From Hyphomicrobiales bacterium (GTDB lineage: Bacteria; Pseudomonadota; Alphaproteobacteria; Rhizobiales; Beijerinckiaceae): a DNA stretch of 42,445 bases. Below the pieces are notes generated by a model that was given only the letters and a program-made list of their open reading frames with translations, had not been told where the DNA came from and ran no database searches. A program made the position numbers and the translations under genes. The DNA lies in contig QBLV01000019.1 in the NCBI GenBank assembly GCA_003241815.1, positions 1 to 42,445 on the forward strand. Direction: 5' to 3'. Below are positions 1 to 7,819 of the stretch, piece by piece. Each line of letters begins with the position of its first letter. Position 1 is the first letter of the stretch.

Positions 1-258
1 GCCGTGCTGGCAGGGCAGCAGCGCCGGCATCGCACGCATCGCGCTGGCAAGGGCCGGTTCGGCCAGCATCGGGATGACGGCGAGCAGGACCGGCAGCGCG
101 AAGCGCTCGCCGACATCCGCCAACCGGTCGAGCGCGGGGCTTGGCGCAACGGCATCGTCATCGCGCAACCAGAGACGGATTGTCAGGCCCGCCTCGCTCC
201 AGCGGTCGAGTTCGGCCTGGAGGGGCAGCCAGATGTCGTCGCTCGCGGTGCCGTTCAT
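1..258 (-). CDS. Polysaccharide deacetylase-like protein, N-terminal part (runs off the window)
   Basis: This reading frame is not in the ORF track. It starts at an ATG that overlaps the stop of the upstream glycosyltransferase (ATGA) and stays open for 86 codons to the window edge. The protein begins MNGTASDDIWLPLQAELDRW and contains LWLRDDDAV near residue 30, followed by a hydrophobic PVLLAVIP strand and a QHG at the last visible residues. An early Asp-rich motif on a beta strand followed by a His-Gly fits the NodB-type carbohydrate deacetylase fold, where such residues bind metal. Translational coupling to a GT4 enzyme supports a role in polysaccharide or glycolipid modification. The C-terminal catalytic part is outside the window, so the assignment is moderate. 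Confidence 0.6.
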   Translation of the reverse strand, partial: MNGTASDDIWLPLQAELDRWSEAGLTIRLWLRDDDAVAPSPALDRLADVGERFALPVLLAVIPMLAEPALASAMRAMPALLPCQHG

Positions 259-1391
259 GGTGTTTCCGTCCGCATCGGTTTGGACCGCGCGGCGCGGTTG
301 GCGACGGCCAGAGCAAGACCGCGCTCCAGGATCGTCGCCGCCTGCGCCGGGTTGCGCTCACCGAGCGCGAAGTGGCGCGCGGCCCGGCCCATCCTGCCGC
401 GCAAGGCCGCGTCGTCGAGCAGGCGCGACAGTGCTGCCGCCAACGCGACCTCGTCGCCCTCCGGCGCGAGAAGGGCCGTCTCGCCACGGCGAACGGTGGC
501 GGAGACGCCGCCGCTGTCGAAGGCGACGATGGGCAGGCCCACGGCCTGCGCTTCCAGATAAACCAGCCCATAGGCCTCGCGGACACCGGGCCAGATGAAG
601 ATGTCGTGTTCGGCCATTTGCGCGACGACGCTGTCATGGGGAATGGCGCCGCGCCACTGGATCCGGCCGGCCGGCAGTCCGGCAAAGGCCTGCTCGATCT
701 CCGCGCGCTTGCGGCCGTCGCCGATGATCGTCAGCGTCCAGGGTCGGTCGGCGACATGGGCCAGCACGCGGGCGAGGGACAGATAGCTGTTTTGCTTGGT
801 CCCTTCGCGCATCATCGCGGTGGTGACGAGTCGGGGGGCGCCCGTCACGCCGGCCGGTCGCTGCGGCTCGGCTGCGAAAGCGATGAAGGGCGGCAGCTCC
901 ACCAACGCGGTCTGGGCGGAGCGCCAGGGTTCGAGGCCCTGCCGGTCGCGGTCGGTGAAATGCAGATGCAGGTCGGCGGCTGCCAGACCCTCACGGACAA
1001 TCCGGGTATGGGTGGCCCATTCGCCGCTGGCACGGCGCTGCGCATCGCTCGCCTCGGCGACGACGTAGGGGATGCCGAGTCGCGCGGCGATCGCCGGCCC
1101 CAGCAAATCGGGCGCCTTGTAGTAGTTGTGATAGGTGAACCAGAGTTCGGGCGCAGCAGCGCCGCCCTGCCAGCGCGCCAGCATCGCCTCGGTGTGGGCT
1201 GTGGCGGCAACCTGATGCCGGGCCAGCAGTCCGGCGTCGGAGGTCGGCATGAAGTCGCGAGCGGCCAGCACGGGCTCGACGCTGTGTCCGAGCCCTCTCA
1301 GCACCGCCACGAGCTGGCGCGCCATGCGCCGGTCGCCGGAGATGCCGCCGTCGTCATAGGCGTTGAGCGGGGTGTGGAAGGCGATGCGCAC
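255..1391 (-). CDS. Glycosyltransferase family 4 protein
   Basis: The 378-residue protein should transfer a sugar from an activated donor to a glycan or lipid acceptor on the cytoplasmic side. It has a GT-B layout: an N-terminal MRIAFHTPLNAYDDGG with the glycine-rich loop of GT4 enzymes, a central TLTIIGDGRKR strand, and a C-terminal donor-site region EAYGLVYLEAQAVGLPIVAF, in which the E...E spacing is typical of the family. The start codon is GTG (CAC on the plus strand at 1389-1391). It lies 33 nt after the DppC-like permease and overlaps the deacetylase start by ATGA, so the three genes are probably co-transcribed. The natural acceptor cannot be told from the sequence. Confidence 0.85.
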   Translation of the reverse strand: MRIAFHTPLNAYDDGGISGDRRMARQLVAVLRGLGHSVEPVLAARDFMPTSDAGLLARHQVAATAHTEAMLARWQGGAAAPELWFTYHNYYKAPDLLGPAIAARLGIPYVVAEASDAQRRASGEWATHTRIVREGLAAADLHLHFTDRDRQGLEPWRSAQTALVELPPFIAFAAEPQRPAGVTGAPRLVTTAMMREGTKQNSYLSLARVLAHVADRPWTLTIIGDGRKRAEIEQAFAGLPAGRIQWRGAIPHDSVVAQMAEHDIFIWPGVREAYGLVYLEAQAVGLPIVAFDSGGVSATVRRGETALLAPEGDEVALAAALSRLLDDAALRGRMGRAARHFALGERNPAQAATILERGLALAVANRAARSKPMRTETP

Positions 1392-1424
1392 CGGTCGTTG
1401 GGCTCAAAAACGTCTGCTGACGTC

Positions 1425-2627
1425 TCAGCGGTACGGATCGGCCGCGTCGCGCAGCCCGTCGCCGAGGAAGTTGAAGGCCAGAATGATCAGGATCACGGGC
1501 ACGACCGGATAAAGCAGCCACGGATAGAGCGCCACCACGTTGATGTTCTGCGCTTCGTTGAGCATCACGCCCCAACTCGTGATCGGCGGCCGCAGGCCCA
1601 GCCCCAGAAAGCTCAGCGCCGTCTCGCCGAGAATCGTCTTGGGGATGGTGATGGTCGCCGAGGCGATGAGATGGCTCATGAAGCCGGGCACCAGATGCAG
1701 GCCGATGATGCGGGCGGGTTTGGCTCCCATGAGCTGGGCGGCGACGACATAGTCCTCTTCGCGCAAGGAGAGCAGCTTCGAGCGCACGGCGCGGGCGAGC
1801 CCCGTCCAGTCCATCAGGCCGAGGATGACGGTGATGCCGAAATAGACCAGCAGCGGGCTCCACGAGGGCGGCATGATCGAGGCCAGCGCCAGCCAGAGTG
1901 GGATGTGCGGCAGGGACTGCACGATTTCGATCAGGCGCTGGACGACGAGATCGACCTTGCCGCCGTAATAGCCGGCGATACCGCCGATGATGACGCCGAG
2001 AACGAAAGACACGCCAACGCCGAGCAGGCCAATCGAGAGCGAGATTCGCCCACCATAGAGGATGCGCGAAAGCATGTCCCGGCCGAGGCGATCGGAGCCC
2101 AGGAGGAAGAGCGTCCCGCCTTCCGGTGCGCAGACGAGACGCAGATTGCCCGGAATCATGCCCCAGAAAAGATAGTCGTCGCCGCGGCAGAAGAAGCGCA
2201 GCTTCTGCGGCCTCGTCCGGTCGACATCGTATTCGCGCTTCAAATTCTCCATGTTGAGGCGCTGGACATACGGATAGACGAAGGGCCCGATCAGGCTGCC
2301 ATCATGGAAGAGATGAACCTCCTGACGCGGTGCGCGGATGAAGTCGGTGTTGCGCGTCGTGTAGTGATAGGGGGCGAGGAATTCGGCGAAGGCGGCCGTC
2401 GCGTAGATGATGAGGATGACGACGCCCGAGATCACCGCGAGCCTGTGGCGGCGGAACTTCCACCACATCAATTGCCATTGCGAGGCGAGATAGACGCGCT
2501 CCTGCTCGGGCGTCATCACCTCGACTGCGTTGGGCTCGAAGGGTGCGGTCGATGCCGTATGCGGCAGCGGTGCGCCTTCGGGCGGCAGCGTGATCGTGGA
2601 GGCCTGCGCTTGCAAGATCTGGCTCAC
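1425..2627 (-). CDS. ABC importer permease, DppC/OppC type
   Basis: Inner-membrane permease of 400 residues for a peptide/nickel/oligosaccharide-type importer. A cytoplasmic N-terminus of about 65 residues precedes the first membrane helix (LAVISGVVILIIYATAAF). A long periplasmic insertion follows (residues about 90-170, with several aromatic and Cys residues), then the DppC core with LLGSDRLGRDMLSRILYGGR and the EAA loop ARIIGLHLVPGFMSHLI. Ordinary DppC proteins are about 300 residues, so the extra periplasmic segment makes this a long-subfamily member. The GTG start overlaps the stop of the DppB-like gene (GTGA), indicating coupled translation. The substrate is unknown; long variants paired with very long binding proteins can serve oligosaccharides as well as peptides. 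Confidence 0.88.
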   Translation of the reverse strand: MSQILQAQASTITLPPEGAPLPHTASTAPFEPNAVEVMTPEQERVYLASQWQLMWWKFRRHRLAVISGVVILIIYATAAFAEFLAPYHYTTRNTDFIRAPRQEVHLFHDGSLIGPFVYPYVQRLNMENLKREYDVDRTRPQKLRFFCRGDDYLFWGMIPGNLRLVCAPEGGTLFLLGSDRLGRDMLSRILYGGRISLSIGLLGVGVSFVLGVIIGGIAGYYGGKVDLVVQRLIEIVQSLPHIPLWLALASIMPPSWSPLLVYFGITVILGLMDWTGLARAVRSKLLSLREEDYVVAAQLMGAKPARIIGLHLVPGFMSHLIASATITIPKTILGETALSFLGLGLRPPITSWGVMLNEAQNINVVALYPWLLYPVVPVILIILAFNFLGDGLRDAADPYR

Positions 2628-3625
2628 TTGGTCGCCGCCCCCTGGAGACGGATGCGCGGATCCAGGATCGCAAGCGCGATGTCCGAGATCAGCACGCCGA
2701 TCACGGTCAGGAAGGACAGGAACATCAGGAAGGAGCCGGCGAGATACATGTCCTGGCTCTGCAGGGCGCGGATCAGCAGCGGCCCGGTCGTCTGCAACGA
2801 CAGCACGATCGCAACGATCTCAGCGCCCGACACGATCGAGGGCAGGATGTCGCCGATATCAGAGACGAAGAAGTTGAGCGACATGCGCAGCGGATATTTG
2901 CGTAGCGCCTTGCCGGGCGGCAGGCCCTTGGCGCGGGCGGTGACGTAATATTGCTTCTGGAGTTCGTCGAGCAGATTGGCCCGGACCGAGCGGATCATGC
3001 CGGCCGTGCCGCCGGCGCCGATGATGATCACAGGGATCCAGAGGTGCTCCAGCACCGAGGCCGCCTTGGCCCAGCTCATCGGCTGGTTGAGATATTGCGG
3101 GTCGACCAGCCCGCCGATCGACGTGCCGAACCAGACATTCGCCATGTACATGAAGACCAGCGCCAGCAGGAAATGCGGCACGGCGAGCCCGATCAGCCCG
3201 ACGAAGGTCAGGCCGTAATCGCCCCAGCTATACTGATGCGTCGCCGAATAGATCCCGATCGGAAAGGCGACGATCCAGGTGAAGATAATCGTGAAGAACG
3301 AGACGATCATGGTCAGCATCAGCCGGTCGCCGACGATCTCCCGCACCGGACGCTGATACTCGAAGGAGTAACCCATATCGCCCTGGAGCAGCCCGGTGAC
3401 CCACCAGAAATAGCGCTCGTGCACGGGCTTGTCGAAGCCGTACTCCTTCTTAAGGAACTCGATGCGCGACATATCGGCCTTCTCGCCCTGCGCCTGCATC
3501 TCGGCGGCGAGCGTCTCGAAATAATCGCCCTCGGGCAGGTTGATCACGGTGAAAATCAGCGCACTCGTGATGAGCAGCGTCGGGATCATCACCAGGATGC
3601 GCTTGAGGATATATTTCAGCAGCAC
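2624..3625 (-). CDS. ABC importer permease, DppB/OppB type
   Basis: The protein has 333 residues. It begins MLLKYILKRILVMIPTLLIT, the usual first helix of DppB/OppB, followed by a periplasmic loop with KADMSRIEFLKKEYGFDKPV and then the five-helix permease core. The EAA loop is YVTARAKGLPPGKALRKYPLR, the coupling helix that contacts the ATPase. The start is GTG (CAC at 3623-3625), only 3 nt after the binding-protein stop. It forms a heterodimer with the downstream DppC-like protein in the inner membrane. The family assignment is secure; the transported substrate is not. Confidence 0.9.
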   Translation of the reverse strand: MLLKYILKRILVMIPTLLITSALIFTVINLPEGDYFETLAAEMQAQGEKADMSRIEFLKKEYGFDKPVHERYFWWVTGLLQGDMGYSFEYQRPVREIVGDRLMLTMIVSFFTIIFTWIVAFPIGIYSATHQYSWGDYGLTFVGLIGLAVPHFLLALVFMYMANVWFGTSIGGLVDPQYLNQPMSWAKAASVLEHLWIPVIIIGAGGTAGMIRSVRANLLDELQKQYYVTARAKGLPPGKALRKYPLRMSLNFFVSDIGDILPSIVSGAEIVAIVLSLQTTGPLLIRALQSQDMYLAGSFLMFLSFLTVIGVLISDIALAILDPRIRLQGAATK

Positions 3626-3628
3626 GGG

Positions 3629-5623
3629 TCAGCTCTTCGCCTTGTCTGGAGTAGCGGCGTCAGATCCGGCGGTCTTGGCCGTATCGAACCAGAAGGTGTC
3701 GGGCATGTAGCGGCCGAAGAAGGCGCCGGGCTCGAAACTGTAGAGCCCCTTCTGCGGCACATTGCGCAGGTTGCGCGAGACGACGACCGGTTGCAGCGTG
3801 CCGTTGACGACGCCGATCGCGAAAAGCTGCTCGGCATTGATCTGGAGCATGCGCTGCCAGATCTGCCGTCGCTGCTCATGCGTGGCGCTGGCCCGCCACT
3901 CTTTGTAAAGCGCGACGAGTTCGCGAACCTCCGGCACGTCCGGCTCCTCGCCCTCGCGGCCGCCGGTTTCGAGGAACTGCCCCCAGCGCGGCCAGTTGAA
4001 CTGCGCCGAACTGGTCGGCGCCAGCGCCTCAGGCTCCATATCCGCCGAGACCAGCCCGTTATCCATGCCCGCCCAGGCCGACATGATGGTCTGGCCGGCG
4101 ACGATGCGGCGGCGGAAGACGTCGCGCTGCGTCGAGCGCGGATAGATCTTGATGCCGACGGCGTAGAGATCCTGCTTGATCAGGTCGAGGATGTCGGTCT
4201 CCTCGGTACTCTCGCCGGCGGTCTCGATCGTGAATTCGAGCCTGCGTCCGTCAGGCAGCAGGCGGATCCCGTCGGTGTCGCGCTTGGTCAGGCCGGCCTC
4301 GTCGAGGAGTTTGGCGGCAAGCGCGGGATCGTGCTGCATCCACATCTGCGCATAATCGGCATTGTAGAGCGGGCTTTCTGGCAGGGCGGTGTTGCCGCTT
4401 TCCTTGGCGAGGCCGAAGAAGATGACCTTGTTGATGTCGTTGCGGTTGATCGCGACCGACAACGCCTTGCGATAGCGCAGATCGCGGTTGAGATCGCGCC
4501 AGACCGGGTCGATCGCGTTCATATTGGGCATCAGGGCGAAATAGGAGCCTTCCGCCCGCTTCCACAGCCGGACGTCGAAGTTCATCCGCTTCGAGGCATC
4601 CTTCAGGAACGTGTAGTTGTCGAAGCGCAGATAGCGCGCCTGGAGATCGGCCTCGCCGGCCGCAGCCTTGGCCGGAACGAGCGAGTTGGTGCCGACCGTC
4701 AGCGTGGTTTCGTCGACATAGGGCAACTGCCGGCCGTTCTGGTCGACGCGGTGGAAATAGGCATTGCGCTGGAAGGTGAACTGTTCGGCCGGCAGCGGCG
4801 TGGTGTTGCGCCAGGGATCCAGCGTCGGCAGATCTGGATTTTCGGGGCGATACATGCGCGAGAGCCGTTCGTGAAGCGCGCCCCAGTCTCGGACGCGGGC
4901 CTGCTTGACGCGCGAATGCAGGGTTACCGGATCGGCGTGGTCGATGTGGAACTGCTTCAGATAGCCCGACGGCATGCAGATATAGGTCGGTTGCGCGCCG
5001 GCGAGGGAGGGCAGGAAGATCGGGTTCGGCTTGGCCCAACTGTAGCGGATCTCGGTCTCGCTCAAGACCTCGAAGACCGGGGGTTCGCCACCGGCGAGCA
5101 GGGCCTGGGGCGGGCCGCCGGGAGACAGGCGCCTGTTGTTGGCGACACTGACCCACCAGTAGCGGAAATCCTCCGCCGTAAAGGGCGATCCGTCTGACCA
5201 GCGATGCCCGGGACGGAGCCGGAGCGTGAAGATGCGGCCGTCCTTCTCCTCGTAGCTTTCGAGCACGTCGGGCACGATGTCGAGGTTCTGATCGTAGCCG
5301 ACGAGGCGCGTATAGCCGTAGAGCGTCATCATGCGGATGTCGCGCTGGTCCCCCATCAGCATGCGCATCGTGCCGCCATGGCGGCCGGGCTCGCGCCCCT
5401 CGCCCGACACCTCGACGATGCGGGGCGTCGCCGGCAGGCGCTGGGCGATTGCCGGCAAGGTTCCCGCTGCGACCTGTTGCGCGAAGAAGGGACTGTCGAT
5501 CCATTCTGTCGGGCGGGCGGTGGCCGCTGGCGCGAGCCGCGGCAGGCCCAGCGAGGCGAGGGCGGCCGAGCCCAGCATCAGGGCATCGCGGCGGGTCGGA
5601 CGAGACGAGCGTCGCCGGGTCAT
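3629..5623 (-). CDS. ABC importer substrate-binding protein, family 5 (long form), Tat-type signal
   Basis: Periplasmic solute-binding protein of about 664 residues. The ORF-track start is 44 codons too long. I choose the ATG at 5623 because the minus strand reads GGAGAAGGGGCG just before it. An ATG at 5641 that overlaps the ATPase stop (TGATG) is an alternative. The N-terminus MTRRRSSRPTRRDALMLGS has a twin-arginine motif and a hydrophobic stretch ending at APAATA. The family-5 core is visible in PDVLESYEEKDGRIFTLRLR and RWSDGSPFTAEDFRYWW. At about 660 residues it is longer than DppA (about 535) and closer to oligosaccharide-binding members of the family. The ligand is therefore left open. 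Confidence 0.87.
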   Translation of the reverse strand: MTRRRSSRPTRRDALMLGSAALASLGLPRLAPAATARPTEWIDSPFFAQQVAAGTLPAIAQRLPATPRIVEVSGEGREPGRHGGTMRMLMGDQRDIRMMTLYGYTRLVGYDQNLDIVPDVLESYEEKDGRIFTLRLRPGHRWSDGSPFTAEDFRYWWVSVANNRRLSPGGPPQALLAGGEPPVFEVLSETEIRYSWAKPNPIFLPSLAGAQPTYICMPSGYLKQFHIDHADPVTLHSRVKQARVRDWGALHERLSRMYRPENPDLPTLDPWRNTTPLPAEQFTFQRNAYFHRVDQNGRQLPYVDETTLTVGTNSLVPAKAAAGEADLQARYLRFDNYTFLKDASKRMNFDVRLWKRAEGSYFALMPNMNAIDPVWRDLNRDLRYRKALSVAINRNDINKVIFFGLAKESGNTALPESPLYNADYAQMWMQHDPALAAKLLDEAGLTKRDTDGIRLLPDGRRLEFTIETAGESTEETDILDLIKQDLYAVGIKIYPRSTQRDVFRRRIVAGQTIMSAWAGMDNGLVSADMEPEALAPTSSAQFNWPRWGQFLETGGREGEEPDVPEVRELVALYKEWRASATHEQRRQIWQRMLQINAEQLFAIGVVNGTLQPVVVSRNLRNVPQKGLYSFEPGAFFGRYMPDTFWFDTAKTAGSDAATPDKAKS

Positions 5624-5640
5624 CGCCCCTTCTCCCAGCA

Positions 5641-7524
5641 TCACGCCATCTCCCGGACATCGGCGCCTGGGCGGGCGAGGACGAAATGCCCGTCGCCGAG
5701 CGGCAGATGCGTCAGCGCCTCGCCTTCGGGATCGCGCCTGAAGGCCGGCGCCCAATGCGTGGCGTCGGAGGCGCCGCCCGGCGCGGCGAGCTTGAAGTCG
5801 AGCTTGCGGTCGAGATCGGCGAAGGGCACCGATTTGAGCAGCGCCCGCGTGTAGGGGTGCATCGGCTTGGAGAACAGCGCGTGGCGCGGCGCGATCTCGA
5901 CGATCTTGCCGTTGGCCATGACCGCGATGCGGTCGGCCATGTAGTTCACCACGGCGAGGTTGTGCGAGATGAACAGGAAGGTCAGCCCGCGCTCGGCCTG
6001 CAGGTCCTTGAGCAGGTTGAGGATCTGCGCCTGGACCGAGACGTCGAGCGCCGAGACCGGCTCGTCGCAGATGATCAGATCGGGGTCGAGAGCGAGCGCC
6101 CGGGCGATGCCGATGCGCTGGCGCTGGCCGCCGGAGAAGGAGTGGGGGTAGCGGTTGAGGAAGCGGACATCGAGTCCGACATCCTCCATCAGCGCTTTCA
6201 CCCGCGCGGTCTGCTCGCTGCCGCTGCCCTTGCCGTGGACGACCAGGGGTTCGCGCAGGATGTTCATCACGGTCATGCGCGGCGAGAGCGAGGAGACCGG
6301 GTCCTGGAAGATCATCTGGACGCGGGGGCGGAAGGCGCGCAGCTCCTCGCCATCGAGACCGAGGACATCGATCTTGGCGCGGCCGTCATCGAAGCGGATC
6401 GTGCCCGCATCGGGGGTGACGGCGCGCATGATGATCTTGCTGACGGTCGTCTTGCCGCAGCCGCTTTCGCCGACGAGGCCAAGGCATTCGCCACGCCGGA
6501 TGTCGAAGCCGACATCGTCGACCGCCAGCACCGTCTGTTGCGTGCCCTTGCCGAAGAAACTGCGCGAGCCGGTGGTGTAGGCCTTGCGCAGGCCGCGCAC
6601 GCTGAGCAGCGGGGCGGCTTCGGCCGAGGTGCCCGGCGACGGGACGGGGCGAGGGACTGCGGCGGGGCGTGGCCTGGCTTCGCGCAGCGCCACCAGCCGC
6701 TCGCCCTCTGCCATGTCGAAATGCGGCGAAGCCTTGAGCAGGGCCTTGAGATAGGGGTGGCGCGGGCGGCGGAAGATGTCCTCGACCGGGCCGCTTTCCA
6801 TGATCTCGCCGTGATAGATGACCACGACCTCGTCGGCCATGTTGGCGACGACGCCAAGATCATGGGTGATCAGCAGGATCGCCATGCCCATCTCGGCCTG
6901 GAGGTCGCGCATCAGGTCGAGCACCTGGGCCTGGATGGTGACGTCGAGCGCGGTGGTCGGTTCGTCGGCGATCAGCAGCGCCGGCTGGCAGATCAGCGCC
7001 ATGGCCAGCATGGCGCGCTGGCGCAGGCCGCCTGACAGCTCGAAGGAATAGAGCCCGAAGGCGCGGGCCGGGTCCTTGAAGCCGACGCGGCCCAGCATCG
7101 CCTCGATCAGGCCGCGTGCTTCCGGCTTCGACATCGGCCGATGCAGCAGCAGCGCTTCCTCGATCTGGTTGCCGATGGTGTGGACCGGCGAAAGCGAGGA
7201 CATCGGCTCCTGGAAGATCATGCCGATGCGCCCGCCGCGTAGCGAACGGATCTCCTTGCCTTCCGCCGGCAGGCTCGCGATATCGATCGGGTTCTCGGGT
7301 GCCAGCGGGTCGCGGAACAGAATCTCGCCGCCGGTGATGGCGCCGGCGCGCGGCAGCAGCCCCATGATCGCCTGCGATATCACGGACTTTCCGGAGCCGG
7401 ACTCACCGACAAGCGCGACCGTCTTGCCGGCGGGAACGCGCAGGCTGACGCCCTTCACGACATCGCGAGCGAGCCCGTGAATGGTGAAGCCGAGATGCAA
7501 ATCGCTGATCCGCAGGATGTCCAT
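5641..7524 (-). CDS. Fused double ABC ATPase (DppD-DppF type)
   Basis: This 627-residue protein carries two complete nucleotide-binding domains and energises the importer encoded downstream. The first half has Walker A GESGSGKS, signature LSGGLRQR, and [12 protein letters not shown]. The second has GESGCGKT, signature FSGGQRQR, and [12 protein letters not shown]. Each half ends with the oligopeptide-type C-terminal region ([12 protein letters not shown] and [11 protein letters not shown]). It starts with an ATG (CAT at 7522-7524) and is the first gene of a minus-strand operon: ATPase, binding protein, permease, permease, glycosyltransferase, deacetylase. The 295 bp upstream are shared with the divergent gene at 7820; I saw no confident promoter there. 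Confidence 0.92.
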   Translation of the reverse strand: MDILRISDLHLGFTIHGLARDVVKGVSLRVPAGKTVALVGESGSGKSVISQAIMGLLPRAGAITGGEILFRDPLAPENPIDIASLPAEGKEIRSLRGGRIGMIFQEPMSSLSPVHTIGNQIEEALLLHRPMSKPEARGLIEAMLGRVGFKDPARAFGLYSFELSGGLRQRAMLAMALICQPALLIADEPTTALDVTIQAQVLDLMRDLQAEMGMAILLITHDLGVVANMADEVVVIYHGEIMESGPVEDIFRRPRHPYLKALLKASPHFDMAEGERLVALREARPRPAAVPRPVPSPGTSAEAAPLLSVRGLRKAYTTGSRSFFGKGTQQTVLAVDDVGFDIRRGECLGLVGESGCGKTTVSKIIMRAVTPDAGTIRFDDGRAKIDVLGLDGEELRAFRPRVQMIFQDPVSSLSPRMTVMNILREPLVVHGKGSGSEQTARVKALMEDVGLDVRFLNRYPHSFSGGQRQRIGIARALALDPDLIICDEPVSALDVSVQAQILNLLKDLQAERGLTFLFISHNLAVVNYMADRIAVMANGKIVEIAPRHALFSKPMHPYTRALLKSVPFADLDRKLDFKLAAPGGASDATHWAPAFRRDPEGEALTHLPLGDGHFVLARPGADVREMA

Positions 7525-7819
7525 GAACCGCTGTCGCCGAATGGCCTCGTATACGCGTCTGAAGAAGACAACGTCACTAGACGTGGAAAGTGCCGTCTTG
7601 CCAATGGCTTTTGACCGATCGCATCACTCGTCCGGACATTGTCCCGTGCGGATGACATCGGTGCAACGATGACGCGGAGCGGACGCAGCCGTCGGGACGC
7701 TGCCCAACAGCCGCCGGGGCATGGCCGAGAGGGCGCGATGCAGGGCCGATCCGTGATGCCGCCCGCTCCGGCGATCATCTGCCCTGCCTCATTGCGCTCG
7801 ACGCCAAGCTGACACACAT

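Noticed and set aside
141-5197. Very long plus-strand ORFs (935 and 748 residues) over the minus-strand ABC operon
   Set aside because: They are high-GC antisense shadows. Their translations are low-complexity, rich in R, A, D and H, with no family motifs, whereas the minus strand encodes clear ABC proteins.
5449-7035. 528-residue plus-strand ORF
   Set aside because: Antisense to the fused ABC ATPase; no recognisable domain.
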